Assembly: GCA_003554735.1 (NCBI GenBank)
Contig: PWHE01000117.1
Coordinates: forward strand, 1 to 59,449
Direction of reading: 5' to 3'
From: Mollicutes bacterium
GTDB lineage: Bacteria; Bacillota_I; Bacilli_A; Izemoplasmatales; Izemoplasmataceae
Length of the DNA stretch: 59,449 nt
Every line of letters starts with the position of its first letter. The first letter of the stretch is position 1. Positions 28,961-38,671 of this stretch are shown here, piece by piece. The position numbers and the translations under genes were made by a program. The notes under the pieces are model-generated. The model was not told the DNA's origin and searched no databases. It saw only the letters and a program-made list of their open reading frames with translations.

Positions 28961-31900
28961 ATGGCCAATGAAAGACTTGACAATGATACGCTGAAATCTT
29001 CTCGCTATCTCATTGAACGGGACATTCAAAAGCGGATCGAACCGCTTGAAAAAGACATCCAGTCTCTGAAAAAGCGGTACGAGAAGGTGCTAAGCGACGC
29101 GCAAAAGGCATTCGAGGCCAATGAGCGTTCCTATCAGACACAGCTTGAAAAAGCGAAAAAAGAGCATATCAAAGCCATGCGCGCTTCACGTAAAGAAACA
29201 GAGGCCGAGATCCAGAAAGAACAGAAACATCTGGAATCGATCAAACAAAAACAGACACGTGAACTTGCCGAACTCCACAACGCGCACAAAAAGAAAATCA
29301 ACGCCATCGACGAGAAGATTGATTCGATCGAGAAAGAACGCCAAAAAACCCTCAAGTCTATCGAGGAAAAACATAAATCAACCACGCAATCCTATCAAGA
29401 CAAGATCGACCTCTACAAAGAAACACTCGAAACAAACCGCGAACGACACGCTGAAAAACTCGACGAGGCCCTGAAAACACTGGAAAACGCGCAAGTGAGA
29501 GAGCGCGAGAAACTCGCCACGCTGAAATCATCGCTGGACGACAGTTTTGCGGACATCGAGACGGCCATCCGCGAAAAAACGGATGAGACAAGAGACGATC
29601 TGAAACAGGAAAAGAACACCATCGATTACCAGATCAATTCAAAACGCAAACATCTCAATGAGCTCATGAAATCCGTGAAGACCCACCTTTACGATGTGGG
29701 TTCGACGATCAAGGCGCCGTTTGAAAAAAGCGCCGCGCTGCTTCAGGATCTGAGGAAATCGCTCACGGAAAATGAAAAAGCATTCATAAACCGTGTCGAT
29801 TTCGACGTCCGGATTGAAGAACACCGTCTCAACGCCCTGCTTGAGATCGATGATAACGAAACCGTCGACAAGGAGATTCAGACGCAAGTCAACGAACAGC
29901 TTCGACTCAACACATTGCGCAAAAAAGCGCTCAAAGAGCACAGTGACCTCAAGAAGACTCTCATCAACGACACCATCGAAGTATTCAAGACCCAACTCAA
30001 CGCGCTTCATACCGATTTCAAGCGCGCTTTTGACATGCACGAATCCCTGCTTGAGTCCCAGCTCAACCGGCTTAAGAAAAAGCTTGATATCCTGCAGAAA
30101 AACGGAGACATTAATCAACGCGACCTCTCCGCCCTTCATGAAGCCATGCATTCCGAAACCTTTCTCGATCCGTTCAAAACGCTCTTCAACGACATATTCC
30201 ATGCGCTTCACGCCTTTGAGCGCAAGCGCATAGGCATGCTTAAATCAACACTCGAGACACTGAAACCGCACTATGAGGAAATTGACGACATCCGCTTCTT
30301 CCTTGATACCAAGGACGCCGTCAAGGAAATCCGGATCAACGAACAAAAAATCGCCATCGAACAAAGGGACGCCTCTTTGAACCTTGAAATGGACCTTACC
30401 AAACGTTCTCATGACAAGGAGATCCTTGAAATCGAACAGCGGCACACTATCAACGAAAAAAAGGCGAATCATGCGATTGAAGAGGCGAAACAGACACAGA
30501 CAGTCAATGACCTTTTCGCCAGAAAGACCGCCCAGACCGAGCGGCACGAACACAATTTCGAACGGATGAAAGCCGACCTTCAAATGGATTTGAGGGAAGC
30601 ACATTCGAACACTGACCGCGACCAGGTCGAAAGCCGCCAATCCATCGACGAAGCGATTTTGGAACGCAACCGCGAGATCAGTGAACTTGAAAGTCTCCGC
30701 CATAAGCGTCTCAAGCTCGAGGAGCTCAATGCATCGAAGTCGACCGAACACGAACGGCTCCGGCTCAAAGTCAATCAGGACACGCAAACATTGAAGCGGC
30801 TCGAGGAGACCATCCGTCAACGCGAAGACCGACTGGAAAAACGTTTTGAAAGAAAAAAGGAATCCGCTCATGAAGAATTCCTTGAAAACAAGGCCGCACT
30901 CGAGCAGGAACTCGAAGACGCCAAAACCCGCCATGAGGAGAAACTCGATTTCATCGAAAAGGCCTATGAACGTGAAACCAAACGGGCCCGTCGCAACATC
31001 GATGCCATTGAACACATGAAATCCATTCGCACCACCCCTATCCAGGAACGGCATCTTTCCCACAAGAAAGTCCTCCTCGATTCGCTTACGGCGCTTGAGG
31101 ACAGCGAACTCAATGACTGCATAAGAATGGTTCATCCGAGTTTCAAACAAAACGTCATCGAGCACGTCCACCAAACCATCAAGACGCTCGAGGAAACCTG
31201 CGACCATCTCGAAAACCATGACAAAGAGAAAGTAAGAAAAGACACGGACAAAGAACGGCGCCAAACTTTGCGCCTCACGAAAATTGAAGAACGCTACGAT
31301 GAACAGCGTGAAACCATCGAAACACTTGAGGAAGAAATTATCGAATCGCTCGAGGAAGCCTTCGCCTATCCGCTTGAAGCCCTCAGGAAAAAACAGCGCG
31401 TCTCGCTGCGAGAGTTCAGAAATTTGGTTGAAGCCGCGCTCAACGACGTGAAGCAAACACTGGAAACCCTTTATGAGAAAGCGACACGTTTCATCTCGGA
31501 AGGTTTCAACCCCATGGAGGAAACAGACCGCGCGCTACTCGATAAGGCTGAAGACTCCTACAAGCACGCGCTTGAAGAAGAAAAGTCACGCCACGAAAAG
31601 GCATTGAAACCGATCAAAATCCGTCTGGATGCCATCGAGGATACCTACCAGGACAATCTCGCCACCATCGAAGAGGAACTTGAGGCCCAGAAACAGTCGC
31701 TCATCGGCGAGACATACCAGGAAGAACAGACGATCCGCGCACAACTCGAGTCCCAACAGGAAAAGCTCGAGAACCTTGATGCGACCCTCGGGGAGCGCAA
31801 GCAAGCGATCGAGGACCGTCACAAGGACGACCTTGAAGCCATTCGCGAACGCCACGAGGAGAAGCTCAGGGCGCTACGGGAACGTTATGAAAGGCAATAT

Positions 31901-32455
31901 GCCAAGATTGAGGAACGCCTCAAAGACGCGAAAGCCATTTACCAACAGGCGACCATCAACGTCGAACATGCCCTTGAGAGCATCGAAGCGACGCTTAAGG
32001 ACACCCGGGATTCAAACCAGGAACATTTCGACTATGTGAAACGCAAACAGGAGCGCCTGGTCGACCACTCGAAGAAAGAACGCGACGAGGCGAGCAAACG
32101 GGCCCACGAAGCGTTGGATGCGAAACTCGAGGATTTCGAGGAACAGATTCTCGCCTCCAAGGCGCGGCTCGAAGAGAAAATCGAGAATGTCGGCAGGGAC
32201 ATCGCCGAGGAGCTCCGTGAAAAAGACCGTCGCAAAACAGAGCTGGAAAAAAGCGTATCCGATGCCGAGTACAACCTCTACTCCTCGTTTGAAGCGGCTT
32301 ACAATGCGCTTCATGAAGACATTCAAAACGCCTTTGACGCACTTGAGTTCGAAACCACCAAGGGCGAAGCGCACATCGATGCCTTCATCAAAGGTCAGAA
32401 GGACACCGTGGACAAATTCATTGCTGAAAGCGTCAACGCCATTAAAACCGACTGA
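28961..32455 (+). CDS. Giant coiled-coil protein A (unknown function)
   Basis: 1,164 residues, almost wholly Lys/Glu/Arg-rich helix with heptad-like spacing from end to end. I see no signal peptide, membrane segment, Walker A motif or known enzymatic domain. No tryptophan is apparent and only two cysteines ('NDCIRM', 'EETCDH'). Less charged stretches that may be hinges or small helical bundles occur near 'SETFLDPFKTLFNDIFHALH' and 'FAYPLEALRKKQ...SEGFNPM'. A fully extended coiled coil of this length would be about 170 nm. The ATG at 28961 follows AAAGGAGG; the track's upstream extension lies in the promoter. First gene of a two-gene operon divergent from ruvB. A cytoskeletal or scaffolding role is an inference from architecture only. 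Confidence 0.85.
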   Translation: MANERLDNDTLKSSRYLIERDIQKRIEPLEKDIQSLKKRYEKVLSDAQKAFEANERSYQTQLEKAKKEHIKAMRASRKETEAEIQKEQKHLESIKQKQTRELAELHNAHKKKINAIDEKIDSIEKERQKTLKSIEEKHKSTTQSYQDKIDLYKETLETNRERHAEKLDEALKTLENAQVREREKLATLKSSLDDSFADIETAIREKTDETRDDLKQEKNTIDYQINSKRKHLNELMKSVKTHLYDVGSTIKAPFEKSAALLQDLRKSLTENEKAFINRVDFDVRIEEHRLNALLEIDDNETVDKEIQTQVNEQLRLNTLRKKALKEHSDLKKTLINDTIEVFKTQLNALHTDFKRAFDMHESLLESQLNRLKKKLDILQKNGDINQRDLSALHEAMHSETFLDPFKTLFNDIFHALHAFERKRIGMLKSTLETLKPHYEEIDDIRFFLDTKDAVKEIRINEQKIAIEQRDASLNLEMDLTKRSHDKEILEIEQRHTINEKKANHAIEEAKQTQTVNDLFARKTAQTERHEHNFERMKADLQMDLREAHSNTDRDQVESRQSIDEAILERNREISELESLRHKRLKLEELNASKSTEHERLRLKVNQDTQTLKRLEETIRQREDRLEKRFERKKESAHEEFLENKAALEQELEDAKTRHEEKLDFIEKAYERETKRARRNIDAIEHMKSIRTTPIQERHLSHKKVLLDSLTALEDSELNDCIRMVHPSFKQNVIEHVHQTIKTLEETCDHLENHDKEKVRKDTDKERRQTLRLTKIEERYDEQRETIETLEEEIIESLEEAFAYPLEALRKKQRVSLREFRNLVEAALNDVKQTLETLYEKATRFISEGFNPMEETDRALLDKAEDSYKHALEEEKSRHEKALKPIKIRLDAIEDTYQDNLATIEEELEAQKQSLIGETYQEEQTIRAQLESQQEKLENLDATLGERKQAIEDRHKDDLEAIRERHEEKLRALRERYERQYAKIEERLKDAKAIYQQATINVEHALESIEATLKDTRDSNQEHFDYVKRKQERLVDHSKKERDEASKRAHEALDAKLEDFEEQILASKARLEEKIENVGRDIAEELREKDRRKTELEKSVSDAEYNLYSSFEAAYNALHEDIQNAFDALEFETTKGEAHIDAFIKGQKDTVDKFIAESVNAIKTD

Positions 32456-32492
32456 CACAACGCACCCACTTTAAGAGAAAGGAGTGAACGCC

Positions 32493-35372
32493 ATGGCCAA
32501 GAAATACGATATTTCGCTCAACACGAACCAAAAACTCAGCGAGCTCATCGACACGGAGCTTCAAAAAGAATCCAAACTGCTCCAGAACCTGATCAATGAC
32601 GTGGTGACGGCGAATCAGAAAGTCAAATCATCGCACCATCAACGCATCGAAGAAACACGCGTCAAGCTCGAGAAGCTCAATGCCGAGATTGAACGACTCA
32701 AGGATGAAATCAACCAAAAAGAGAAAGAGACCACCATGGCACAGCTCAACTATCTCCTTGAAAGCAAGAACAAAATCTATCAGGCGCTTCAAGAAATGCG
32801 CCAGAAAAACATAGATGTCTACACGAAACGGGATTCCACCGCGAACACGGAACCCCTCAGAGACATGCTTTTCGAATACCTCAATGCCCACACCGAGGCA
32901 CATTCAGACGTCCTGCCGCTCATGAAGACCCTTCGTGAACATACGCTCGATTTCATCGAGGATGGCATCGCAAACATGGAAACCATACTCAAAAACGCAT
33001 CCCGCGACGAGGACGTGCTAAAAGAAACCGTTGACGGCCTTACCAGCAACGTGTTCGACGGCGGAAAATTCTTCGCTTCCTTCAAGGACTCCCTTCTCGC
33101 TTTAGAGGACGAACGCACCCATATACTCCAAGAAGAGGAAAGCGAAGACGCACTCGAAGCGAGAATCGAAAAAACTTTCAAGGACCGCACCGACAAGATC
33201 GACCAAAAAATCGAAGCGCTCGATGCCGAGTTCAAGAAAGACAAGGAAGCCTTGCTTGCGGATAAAGAGGACATCTACGAAAAGAGCCTGAGCAAACTCA
33301 AAGAAAAGCACAAAGGCAAACTCGAAGCTGAGAAAGAAACCAAAGAAAACCTTCAAAACGCTTTGAAACAGCTTCGACTAGACATCATGTCGGCAGAAAA
33401 GGAAGGCCGTGAAGAGCGCGTCAAAAACCTCATCCGCGACTATCAGAAGCTCGAACACAAAGACACCAAGTTTTTTGAAGAAAAACTTGAGAAACAGGCT
33501 GAGGAGAAGGTCAAAGCGGAACTCAAAAAAATCGACAACAAGCTTTACAGGCTTGAGAAACAATACATCGACGATGCCCATGCGCTACGCTTTGAACGCG
33601 AGAAAGTCCGCATTGAAAAAAGCGATTCCAAGGACATGTTCAAGGTGCGCGAGGACCACAAGGGGCTAAAAGGGGACCTTGAATACAATGCGCAGCTGAA
33701 AAATAACATTGAAGACACCCTCGACGCCTTTGAAACCGCGTTGGACCAGGTGCTTTCGTTCAAACGCACCTTGCAAGATGAATACATCCGGCGCGAAGGC
33801 CATTACCTCAACACGCAGGTTGACATGATGGATGATTTCAACACACTCGAGAAAACCTTCAAATCGATGCAACTCGACCTCTCAAGATTGTATCGTGAAA
33901 AACATTTCAAAGATCGCATCCTGCGCGAGAAGATCAAACGCGAAATCCGCATGCATGCGCTTCAGATCAACAAGCACCAGAAATTTGCCCGCATCGACAA
34001 ACGGCTAACCGACGAAGAGAACCTGGCGCTGGTCAAACAGCTTGCCGATGAAGAGGACATCCAAAACGAGAAAATCTACCAGAACGCACTCATTGAACTC
34101 GCCGATAAGGAATATCAGCTTCAGCTTCTGAAAATCCAGTCCCTTTACGACAATGAAATCGGGCTCACCAAAGCCCAGGCTGAACGGTTGAACATCGGTT
34201 ATGACGTCAATGAATCCATGGTTTCGACCACGCTTGAAAGCCAGATCCTCTTTGCCAAACAACAGATCGAATACGCCAAAAGCGAATACGAACTGCGCCT
34301 TGAAAACATCGAGACCTCCCTTAACAAAGAAAAGGAATACGCTGAGGAGAAACTGCGCGAGCACCAGCAGAAATACAAGACCGACAAACTTGATATCATC
34401 AAGGAAAGAGACCGTAAACTGGAGGACCTGAGCTATAAGCAAGCCCTTTTCACGGACGACAAGGACCGGCGGGACCTCAAGGAAAAAGAGGATAGGATTC
34501 GCGAGAACTATGACAAGCGGATCGAAGCCATCAACGAAGCCGAAAACAACGACCCTTACGTCAAACGGTACAAAAAACAGCTTGATAACGCCAATGAACG
34601 GGCCGAAAAAGCCCGGGAGGACGCCAAACACATCCGCGACCAATCGATTCAGACCTTCGAGAACATGCTGAAAACCAGTGAAGAAAAACTCCACCAGTTC
34701 AAAAACAACAAGGAACACGCTTCGGTCAAGCCGATGATCGAGACGGAGGAAAGCACCGCAAAAAACCGTTTCAACGAAAGCATCGAGGATGCCAAAAAAC
34801 TGTATGAAGAAAAAACTGAAGCGCCGAAGCAAAAACTTGAAGAACTCGATGAAAAACTAAAGCATATTCAGGATAAAAGCGGACTTCAAGACAAAATATC
34901 TCCGCTTCTCGAGGAGAAGGAAGCCATCAAGCAACAATACGAAGCGGACGCCAAAGCGCTCAATGAAACACACAATCAGACAATCGAGGCGATTGAGCTT
35001 GAACGAAAGGACTTCATCACCCAGTTCGATCAGGCCAAAACGCAGATCGACGCCAAAAATGACACTGCGGCGTCCGAGCAGCACAAGCGAACCATCAAAC
35101 AAACCCTGAACGCGACCTCAAAAACCCTCGAAAAACAAAACAATGAAATCAAAAACCGGATCGTCACTGAACTGAAACGATTCAAAAAAGAACTCCCTTC
35201 ACGAATCAAGGGTCTCAACCAGGCCATAGAAAAGGCACACAAGGAATACAACGGTTTCCTCGGAAAACTGTCCAGCAACACGGCGCAACGCGAGAAAAAA
35301 GTCAAAAAGACCATCGATTCCGATCATCGCGACGCCTTGCGACAACTCAAACTCACATACGGGAAAAAATAA
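32493..35372 (+). CDS. Giant coiled-coil protein B (unknown function)
   Basis: 959 residues, again nearly all charged coiled coil without visible membrane segment, nucleotide-binding motif, tryptophan or cysteine. The N-terminal 'MAKKYDISLNTNQKLSELID' and a less charged region at about 120-210 ('LRDMLFEYLNAHT...FDGGKFFASFKDS') break the heptads; the C-terminus is basic ('LRQLKLTYGKK'). It begins 37 nt after protein A with a GGAG site 8 nt before the ATG, so the two are cotranscribed and likely work together. It is not evidently a duplicate of A, as I can align no long stretch by eye. Comparable in layout to SMC arms without heads, or to filament-forming proteins; neither is proven. Confidence 0.85.
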   Translation: MAKKYDISLNTNQKLSELIDTELQKESKLLQNLINDVVTANQKVKSSHHQRIEETRVKLEKLNAEIERLKDEINQKEKETTMAQLNYLLESKNKIYQALQEMRQKNIDVYTKRDSTANTEPLRDMLFEYLNAHTEAHSDVLPLMKTLREHTLDFIEDGIANMETILKNASRDEDVLKETVDGLTSNVFDGGKFFASFKDSLLALEDERTHILQEEESEDALEARIEKTFKDRTDKIDQKIEALDAEFKKDKEALLADKEDIYEKSLSKLKEKHKGKLEAEKETKENLQNALKQLRLDIMSAEKEGREERVKNLIRDYQKLEHKDTKFFEEKLEKQAEEKVKAELKKIDNKLYRLEKQYIDDAHALRFEREKVRIEKSDSKDMFKVREDHKGLKGDLEYNAQLKNNIEDTLDAFETALDQVLSFKRTLQDEYIRREGHYLNTQVDMMDDFNTLEKTFKSMQLDLSRLYREKHFKDRILREKIKREIRMHALQINKHQKFARIDKRLTDEENLALVKQLADEEDIQNEKIYQNALIELADKEYQLQLLKIQSLYDNEIGLTKAQAERLNIGYDVNESMVSTTLESQILFAKQQIEYAKSEYELRLENIETSLNKEKEYAEEKLREHQQKYKTDKLDIIKERDRKLEDLSYKQALFTDDKDRRDLKEKEDRIRENYDKRIEAINEAENNDPYVKRYKKQLDNANERAEKAREDAKHIRDQSIQTFENMLKTSEEKLHQFKNNKEHASVKPMIETEESTAKNRFNESIEDAKKLYEEKTEAPKQKLEELDEKLKHIQDKSGLQDKISPLLEEKEAIKQQYEADAKALNETHNQTIEAIELERKDFITQFDQAKTQIDAKNDTAASEQHKRTIKQTLNATSKTLEKQNNEIKNRIVTELKRFKKELPSRIKGLNQAIEKAHKEYNGFLGKLSSNTAQREKKVKKTIDSDHRDALRQLKLTYGKK

Positions 35373-35402
35373 AAGAGCCGGATTTCGATCCGGCTCTTTT
35401 GC
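35370..35402. terminator. Bidirectional terminator between the coiled-coil operon and deoB
   Basis: AAAAGAGCCGGAT-ttcg-ATCCGGCTCTTTT, a 13-bp perfect stem with a stable UUCG-like loop, serves both converging units. Confidence 0.95.
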
Positions 35403-36577
35403 TATTTGAGTTGGTTGAGGAAACTTGTTCCGTAGCGTGGCTTCTTGACGGAAAAGTTTTCGCTGATGGTTGCGGCGATATCGGCGAACGTTTCCCGCTC
35501 GGGAATCTTTCCGCCCTTCAGTGTGCGGTTATAAACAAGGAGCGGCACATACTCCCGCGTATGGTCGGTGCCCACGTGCGTCGGGTCATTCCCGTGATCG
35601 GCAGTGACAATCAGCAGGTCATCGTCTCTGAGTTTGTTCATGAGCTCGGACAGTTGGGCATCGAAGGCTTCAAGCGCTTTTTTATAGCCTTTCGGGTCTC
35701 TTCGATGTCCGTATTTGGCATCGAAATCGACGAGATTGAGGTAGGCGAGCCCTTTGAAGTTCTGGTCACTGTAACGGATGTAGTTTTCCATGCCCTCATC
35801 ATTGTCGGCCTGTTTGATGCTTTCGGTGATGCCTTCACCGTCATAGATGTCGCTGATTTTGCCGAAGGCGACGACATCGTAGCCTTCGTCTTCGAGATAA
35901 TTGAGCGTGGTCTTCTCAAACGGTTTCAACGCATAGTCATGACGATTCGGCGTCCGGCTGAATGCGCCCTTCTTCTCTCCGAGGAACGGACGGGCGATGA
36001 CACGGCCGACTTTGTATTCTTCTTTCATCGTCAGTTCACGGGCGATTTCACAGGCTTTATAGAGTTCGTCAAGCCCGATTTTCTCTTCGTGCGCCGCAAT
36101 CTGAAGGACACTGTCGGCGGACGTGTAGACGATCAGATCGCCGGTTTTGAGCTGGTGTTCACCGAGTTCGTCGAGAATGTCGGTTCCGCTCGCGGCTTTG
36201 TTGCCGACAACTGAGCGGCCGGTACGTTTCTCGAGCTCCCGGATCAGTGATTCGGGGAAGCCGGTCTCGGTGAACGTCTGGAACGGTTTTTCCACTTTGA
36301 GCCCCATCAGTTCCCAGTGTCCGGTCATGGTGTCTTTCCCGTTGCTGATTTCCGCCATTCTTGTATAGTTTCCTATGGCATCGTTTTTCGGTGGAACCCC
36401 TTTGATATCGGTCAGGTTCCCATAGCCGAGTCGCTCCATTGTCGGCAGTGAGATGCCGTTTTGCGACAATGATATGTTGCGGATGGTGTTGGTGCCTTCA
36501 TCGCCATATTCTTTGGCGTCCGGCATGGCGCCGCAGCCGACGCTGTCGATAACTATCAGAAATACGCGATTATACAT
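35402..36577 (-). CDS. deoB: Phosphopentomutase
   Basis: Interconverts (deoxy)ribose-1-phosphate and 5-phosphate, linking the nucleoside phosphorylases to DeoC. 391 residues of the alkaline-phosphatase superfamily: '[13 protein letters not shown]' with the metal-binding Asp, the phosphorylated Thr region '[10 protein letters not shown]', and '[19 protein letters not shown]' with the second metal set. The ATG directly follows the xerD stop (TAGATG), and its AAGGAG lies inside xerD, so the two are coupled; xerD-deoB neighbourhoods are known in Bacillus. Confidence 0.97.
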   Translation of the reverse strand: MYNRVFLIVIDSVGCGAMPDAKEYGDEGTNTIRNISLSQNGISLPTMERLGYGNLTDIKGVPPKNDAIGNYTRMAEISNGKDTMTGHWELMGLKVEKPFQTFTETGFPESLIRELEKRTGRSVVGNKAASGTDILDELGEHQLKTGDLIVYTSADSVLQIAAHEEKIGLDELYKACEIARELTMKEEYKVGRVIARPFLGEKKGAFSRTPNRHDYALKPFEKTTLNYLEDEGYDVVAFGKISDIYDGEGITESIKQADNDEGMENYIRYSDQNFKGLAYLNLVDFDAKYGHRRDPKGYKKALEAFDAQLSELMNKLRDDDLLIVTADHGNDPTHVGTDHTREYVPLLVYNRTLKGGKIPERETFADIAATISENFSVKKPRYGTSFLNQLK

Positions 36578-37477
36578 CTAATCTCTCCTTTTGGCATGCG
36601 GGTGATGTTTGTCATAGACCGCAATAAGTTGTTTTTTGTTGATGTGTGTATAGAGTTCGGTCGTCGAGATGCTACTGTGTCCGAGCATTTCCTGGACATA
36701 GCGCAGATCGACGCCCGCTTCTAGCAGATGTGATGCAAACGAATGTCTCAGCGTGTGGGGTGAGACGTTTTTCTCGATGCCCGCTTCGGTTGCGAGGCTC
36801 TTGAGTATCTTGAAGAAGCCGACCCGGGATATGGGGTTGCCGTGACGGTTGAGAAACACGTAAGGCGTCGGTGTTTTCGACAGTTTCAGCCGTCCCGCTT
36901 CCAAGTACGTCTTCAGAGCTCTTTGCGCCTCTGTGCCAATCGGAACGATACGTTCCTTGCCGCCTTTTCCTTCGACGTTGATCAACCCTTGGTTGATGTG
37001 CAGGTCGTTGGTCGAAAGCGCCAGGAGTTCGCTGATCCGAAGCCCGCTTCCATAGAGCAGTTCAAGCATCGCGATGTTGCGCAAGTTAAGGGGTGAGGGA
37101 CCGCGGGCGATGTCGATCAACGTCTCCATGTCTTCGATGCTCAGAATGTCGGGCAGTCTTTTTTCCTGCTTCGGACGGGAGATATTGAGGATGACATTGT
37201 CATCGACAAGCTTCTCATCAAGTAGAAATTGATGGAAACCTTTCATCGCGCTTATTTTTCTTGAGACTGTCGACGGTGCGGTATGGTGTTTCCTCAAAAC
37301 CATGAGGTATTGCTTAATGACGTGTTTGTTAACCGCTTCCGGTTTGGTTATGTTTTTCTTGAGAAGGTATTCGACATAGTGTGAAAGGTCGGATAGATAA
37401 GCTTTTTGCGTGTTTTTGGACAGATGGGTGGTCGCCCTCAGTTCGTACTCATATTCCTTTAACAGCTGTTTGAACAT
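36578..37477 (-). CDS. xerD: Tyrosine recombinase XerD-like
   Basis: Resolves chromosome dimers at dif. 299 residues with an N-terminal SAM-like domain and all catalytic residues: Arg147 ('GSGLRISELL'), Lys171 ('GKGGKERIV'), His241 and Arg244 ('HTLRHSFASH'), His267 ('MLGHSS') and Tyr276 ('TELYTHIN'). The location beside deoB and the intact housekeeping context argue for XerD/XerC rather than a phage integrase. I found no dif-like site in the window. ATG follows AGGAGG by 5 nt. Confidence 0.94.
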   Translation of the reverse strand: MFKQLLKEYEYELRATTHLSKNTQKAYLSDLSHYVEYLLKKNITKPEAVNKHVIKQYLMVLRKHHTAPSTVSRKISAMKGFHQFLLDEKLVDDNVILNISRPKQEKRLPDILSIEDMETLIDIARGPSPLNLRNIAMLELLYGSGLRISELLALSTNDLHINQGLINVEGKGGKERIVPIGTEAQRALKTYLEAGRLKLSKTPTPYVFLNRHGNPISRVGFFKILKSLATEAGIEKNVSPHTLRHSFASHLLEAGVDLRYVQEMLGHSSISTTELYTHINKKQLIAVYDKHHPHAKRRD

Positions 37478-37486
37478 GACATCCTC

Positions 37487-38593
37487 CTATACCATCTGGA
37501 ATATCGCGTTGCCGTACATGAGCCCCTTGTGGGTGAGATGAAGCCGACCGTCAGTCTGTTCGAGAAAGCCTTCTTCGACCATCCGTTTGAAAGAGGGATA
37601 AACGTCGAAAACATTTTTGTTGAAGCGGATTTTAAAATCGTTTAGACTGATTCCTTCAAGCAAGCGGAGGCCGTTGAGCATATAATCCCGTACCGGTTCG
37701 TACGGATAGGCTTCACGGACCGTTGAAGGATCTTGAAGCACCGTGTCGATGTAGCGGGTCACCCTGCGCACGTTGCCATAGCGTGTGGCGCCGTATTTCG
37801 AGTGAGCACCGGCGCCGATGCCGAGGTAATCGGCATCTTTCCAGATTCTTACATTATGAATGGCTTCCTTGCCGGCTTTGGCGAAGTTCGATATCTCATA
37901 ATGAGCGTAGCCAGAATCCTTCAGCCGTCTGATCACGGTTTCGTACATATCGGCTTCCTTGTCCTCATCGGGCAGTTCAACCGCTCCTTTTTTATACAGT
38001 GTATGAAGTCGGGTGCCTTCCTCCAAGATCAGGTTGTAGTATGAGATATGATCGACATTGAGCTTCAGGAGTTGATTCATGTCGTCATGCAATGCATCCA
38101 TCGTCTGCGAAGGCAGTCCGAAAAGCATGTCCGCACTGATGTTTTCAAACCCTGCGTCTCTCAGGGTTCGCACCGCTCGGGCGATGTCTTGGGAACGGTG
38201 GGTGCGATTCAGAAACGCAAGGTGCTCGTCATTGAATGTTTGTATACCAATCGATATACGGTTAACCCCTATGTGTATTAATTTTTGTGCCAAATCTGGA
38301 TTGATGTCCGAAGGGTTGCATTCCACGGTGAACTCTTCGATGTCCGGCATGGGGATGTGGCGTTTCAGCATCCCGCCCAGACGGTCGAACTGCGTTGGGG
38401 AAAGGATGCTCGGCGTGCCGCCGCCAATGAAAATGGTCCGTAAGTCTTTTAAGCGTTCTGCGTGCGCTTCGAGTTCCTTTTCGAGCGCAGCGAGGTAGCG
38501 ATCGCGTTTGAAGGGTTTTGATACTTCTTTCGCAAAATCACAATAGGTGCATATTTTTTCGCAAAACGGAATGTGGATGTATAAAGATTCCAT
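37487..38593 (-). CDS. hemW: HemW-like radical SAM protein
   Basis: 368 residues. The radical SAM cluster motif Cys-x3-Cys-x2-Cys is at 'CEKICTYCDF' (residues 11-18), followed by 'FIGGGTPSIL', 'VECNPSDI' and 'GIQTFNDEHL' typical of HemW/HemN-like enzymes. HemW is a heme chaperone, not a coproporphyrinogen oxidase, though often annotated as such. No other heme gene is near. ATG 38593 has AAGGG 9 nt upstream; the TTG start of the track overlaps it. A TATAAT box lies close upstream. Confidence 0.93.
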   Translation of the reverse strand: MESLYIHIPFCEKICTYCDFAKEVSKPFKRDRYLAALEKELEAHAERLKDLRTIFIGGGTPSILSPTQFDRLGGMLKRHIPMPDIEEFTVECNPSDINPDLAQKLIHIGVNRISIGIQTFNDEHLAFLNRTHRSQDIARAVRTLRDAGFENISADMLFGLPSQTMDALHDDMNQLLKLNVDHISYYNLILEEGTRLHTLYKKGAVELPDEDKEADMYETVIRRLKDSGYAHYEISNFAKAGKEAIHNVRIWKDADYLGIGAGAHSKYGATRYGNVRRVTRYIDTVLQDPSTVREAYPYEPVRDYMLNGLRLLEGISLNDFKIRFNKNVFDVYPSFKRMVEEGFLEQTDGRLHLTHKGLMYGNAIFQMV

Positions 38594-38671
38594 AGCAATC
38601 AACCCTTAAATTATAGCATAGAAAACATGCGAAATAAAACATGGGCAAGAAGAAAAACACGCCGTCGCGTG

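Noticed and set aside
30245-31456. 403-residue ORF antisense to coiled-coil protein A, and similar long antisense ORFs at 34,005-34,832 and 29,639-30,211
   Set aside because: They are shadows caused by the skewed codon content of the Lys/Glu-rich genes. They show no plausible domain or start site; the sense frame has promoter, Shine-Dalgarno and terminator.
28961-35372. Reading the coiled-coil proteins as SMC/SbcC/Rad50 ATPases
   Set aside because: No Walker A, signature motif or Walker B could be found at either end of either protein, and there is no hinge with clear globular sequence.
36578-37477. Tyrosine recombinase as a mark of an integrated element
   Set aside because: Neighbours are housekeeping genes, deoB follows directly, and no attachment repeats, tRNA target or phage genes are present. 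XerD is the simpler reading.
37487-38593. Oxygen-independent coproporphyrinogen III oxidase (HemN)
   Set aside because: The length and the position beside lepA fit HemW, and no other heme-synthesis gene is nearby.
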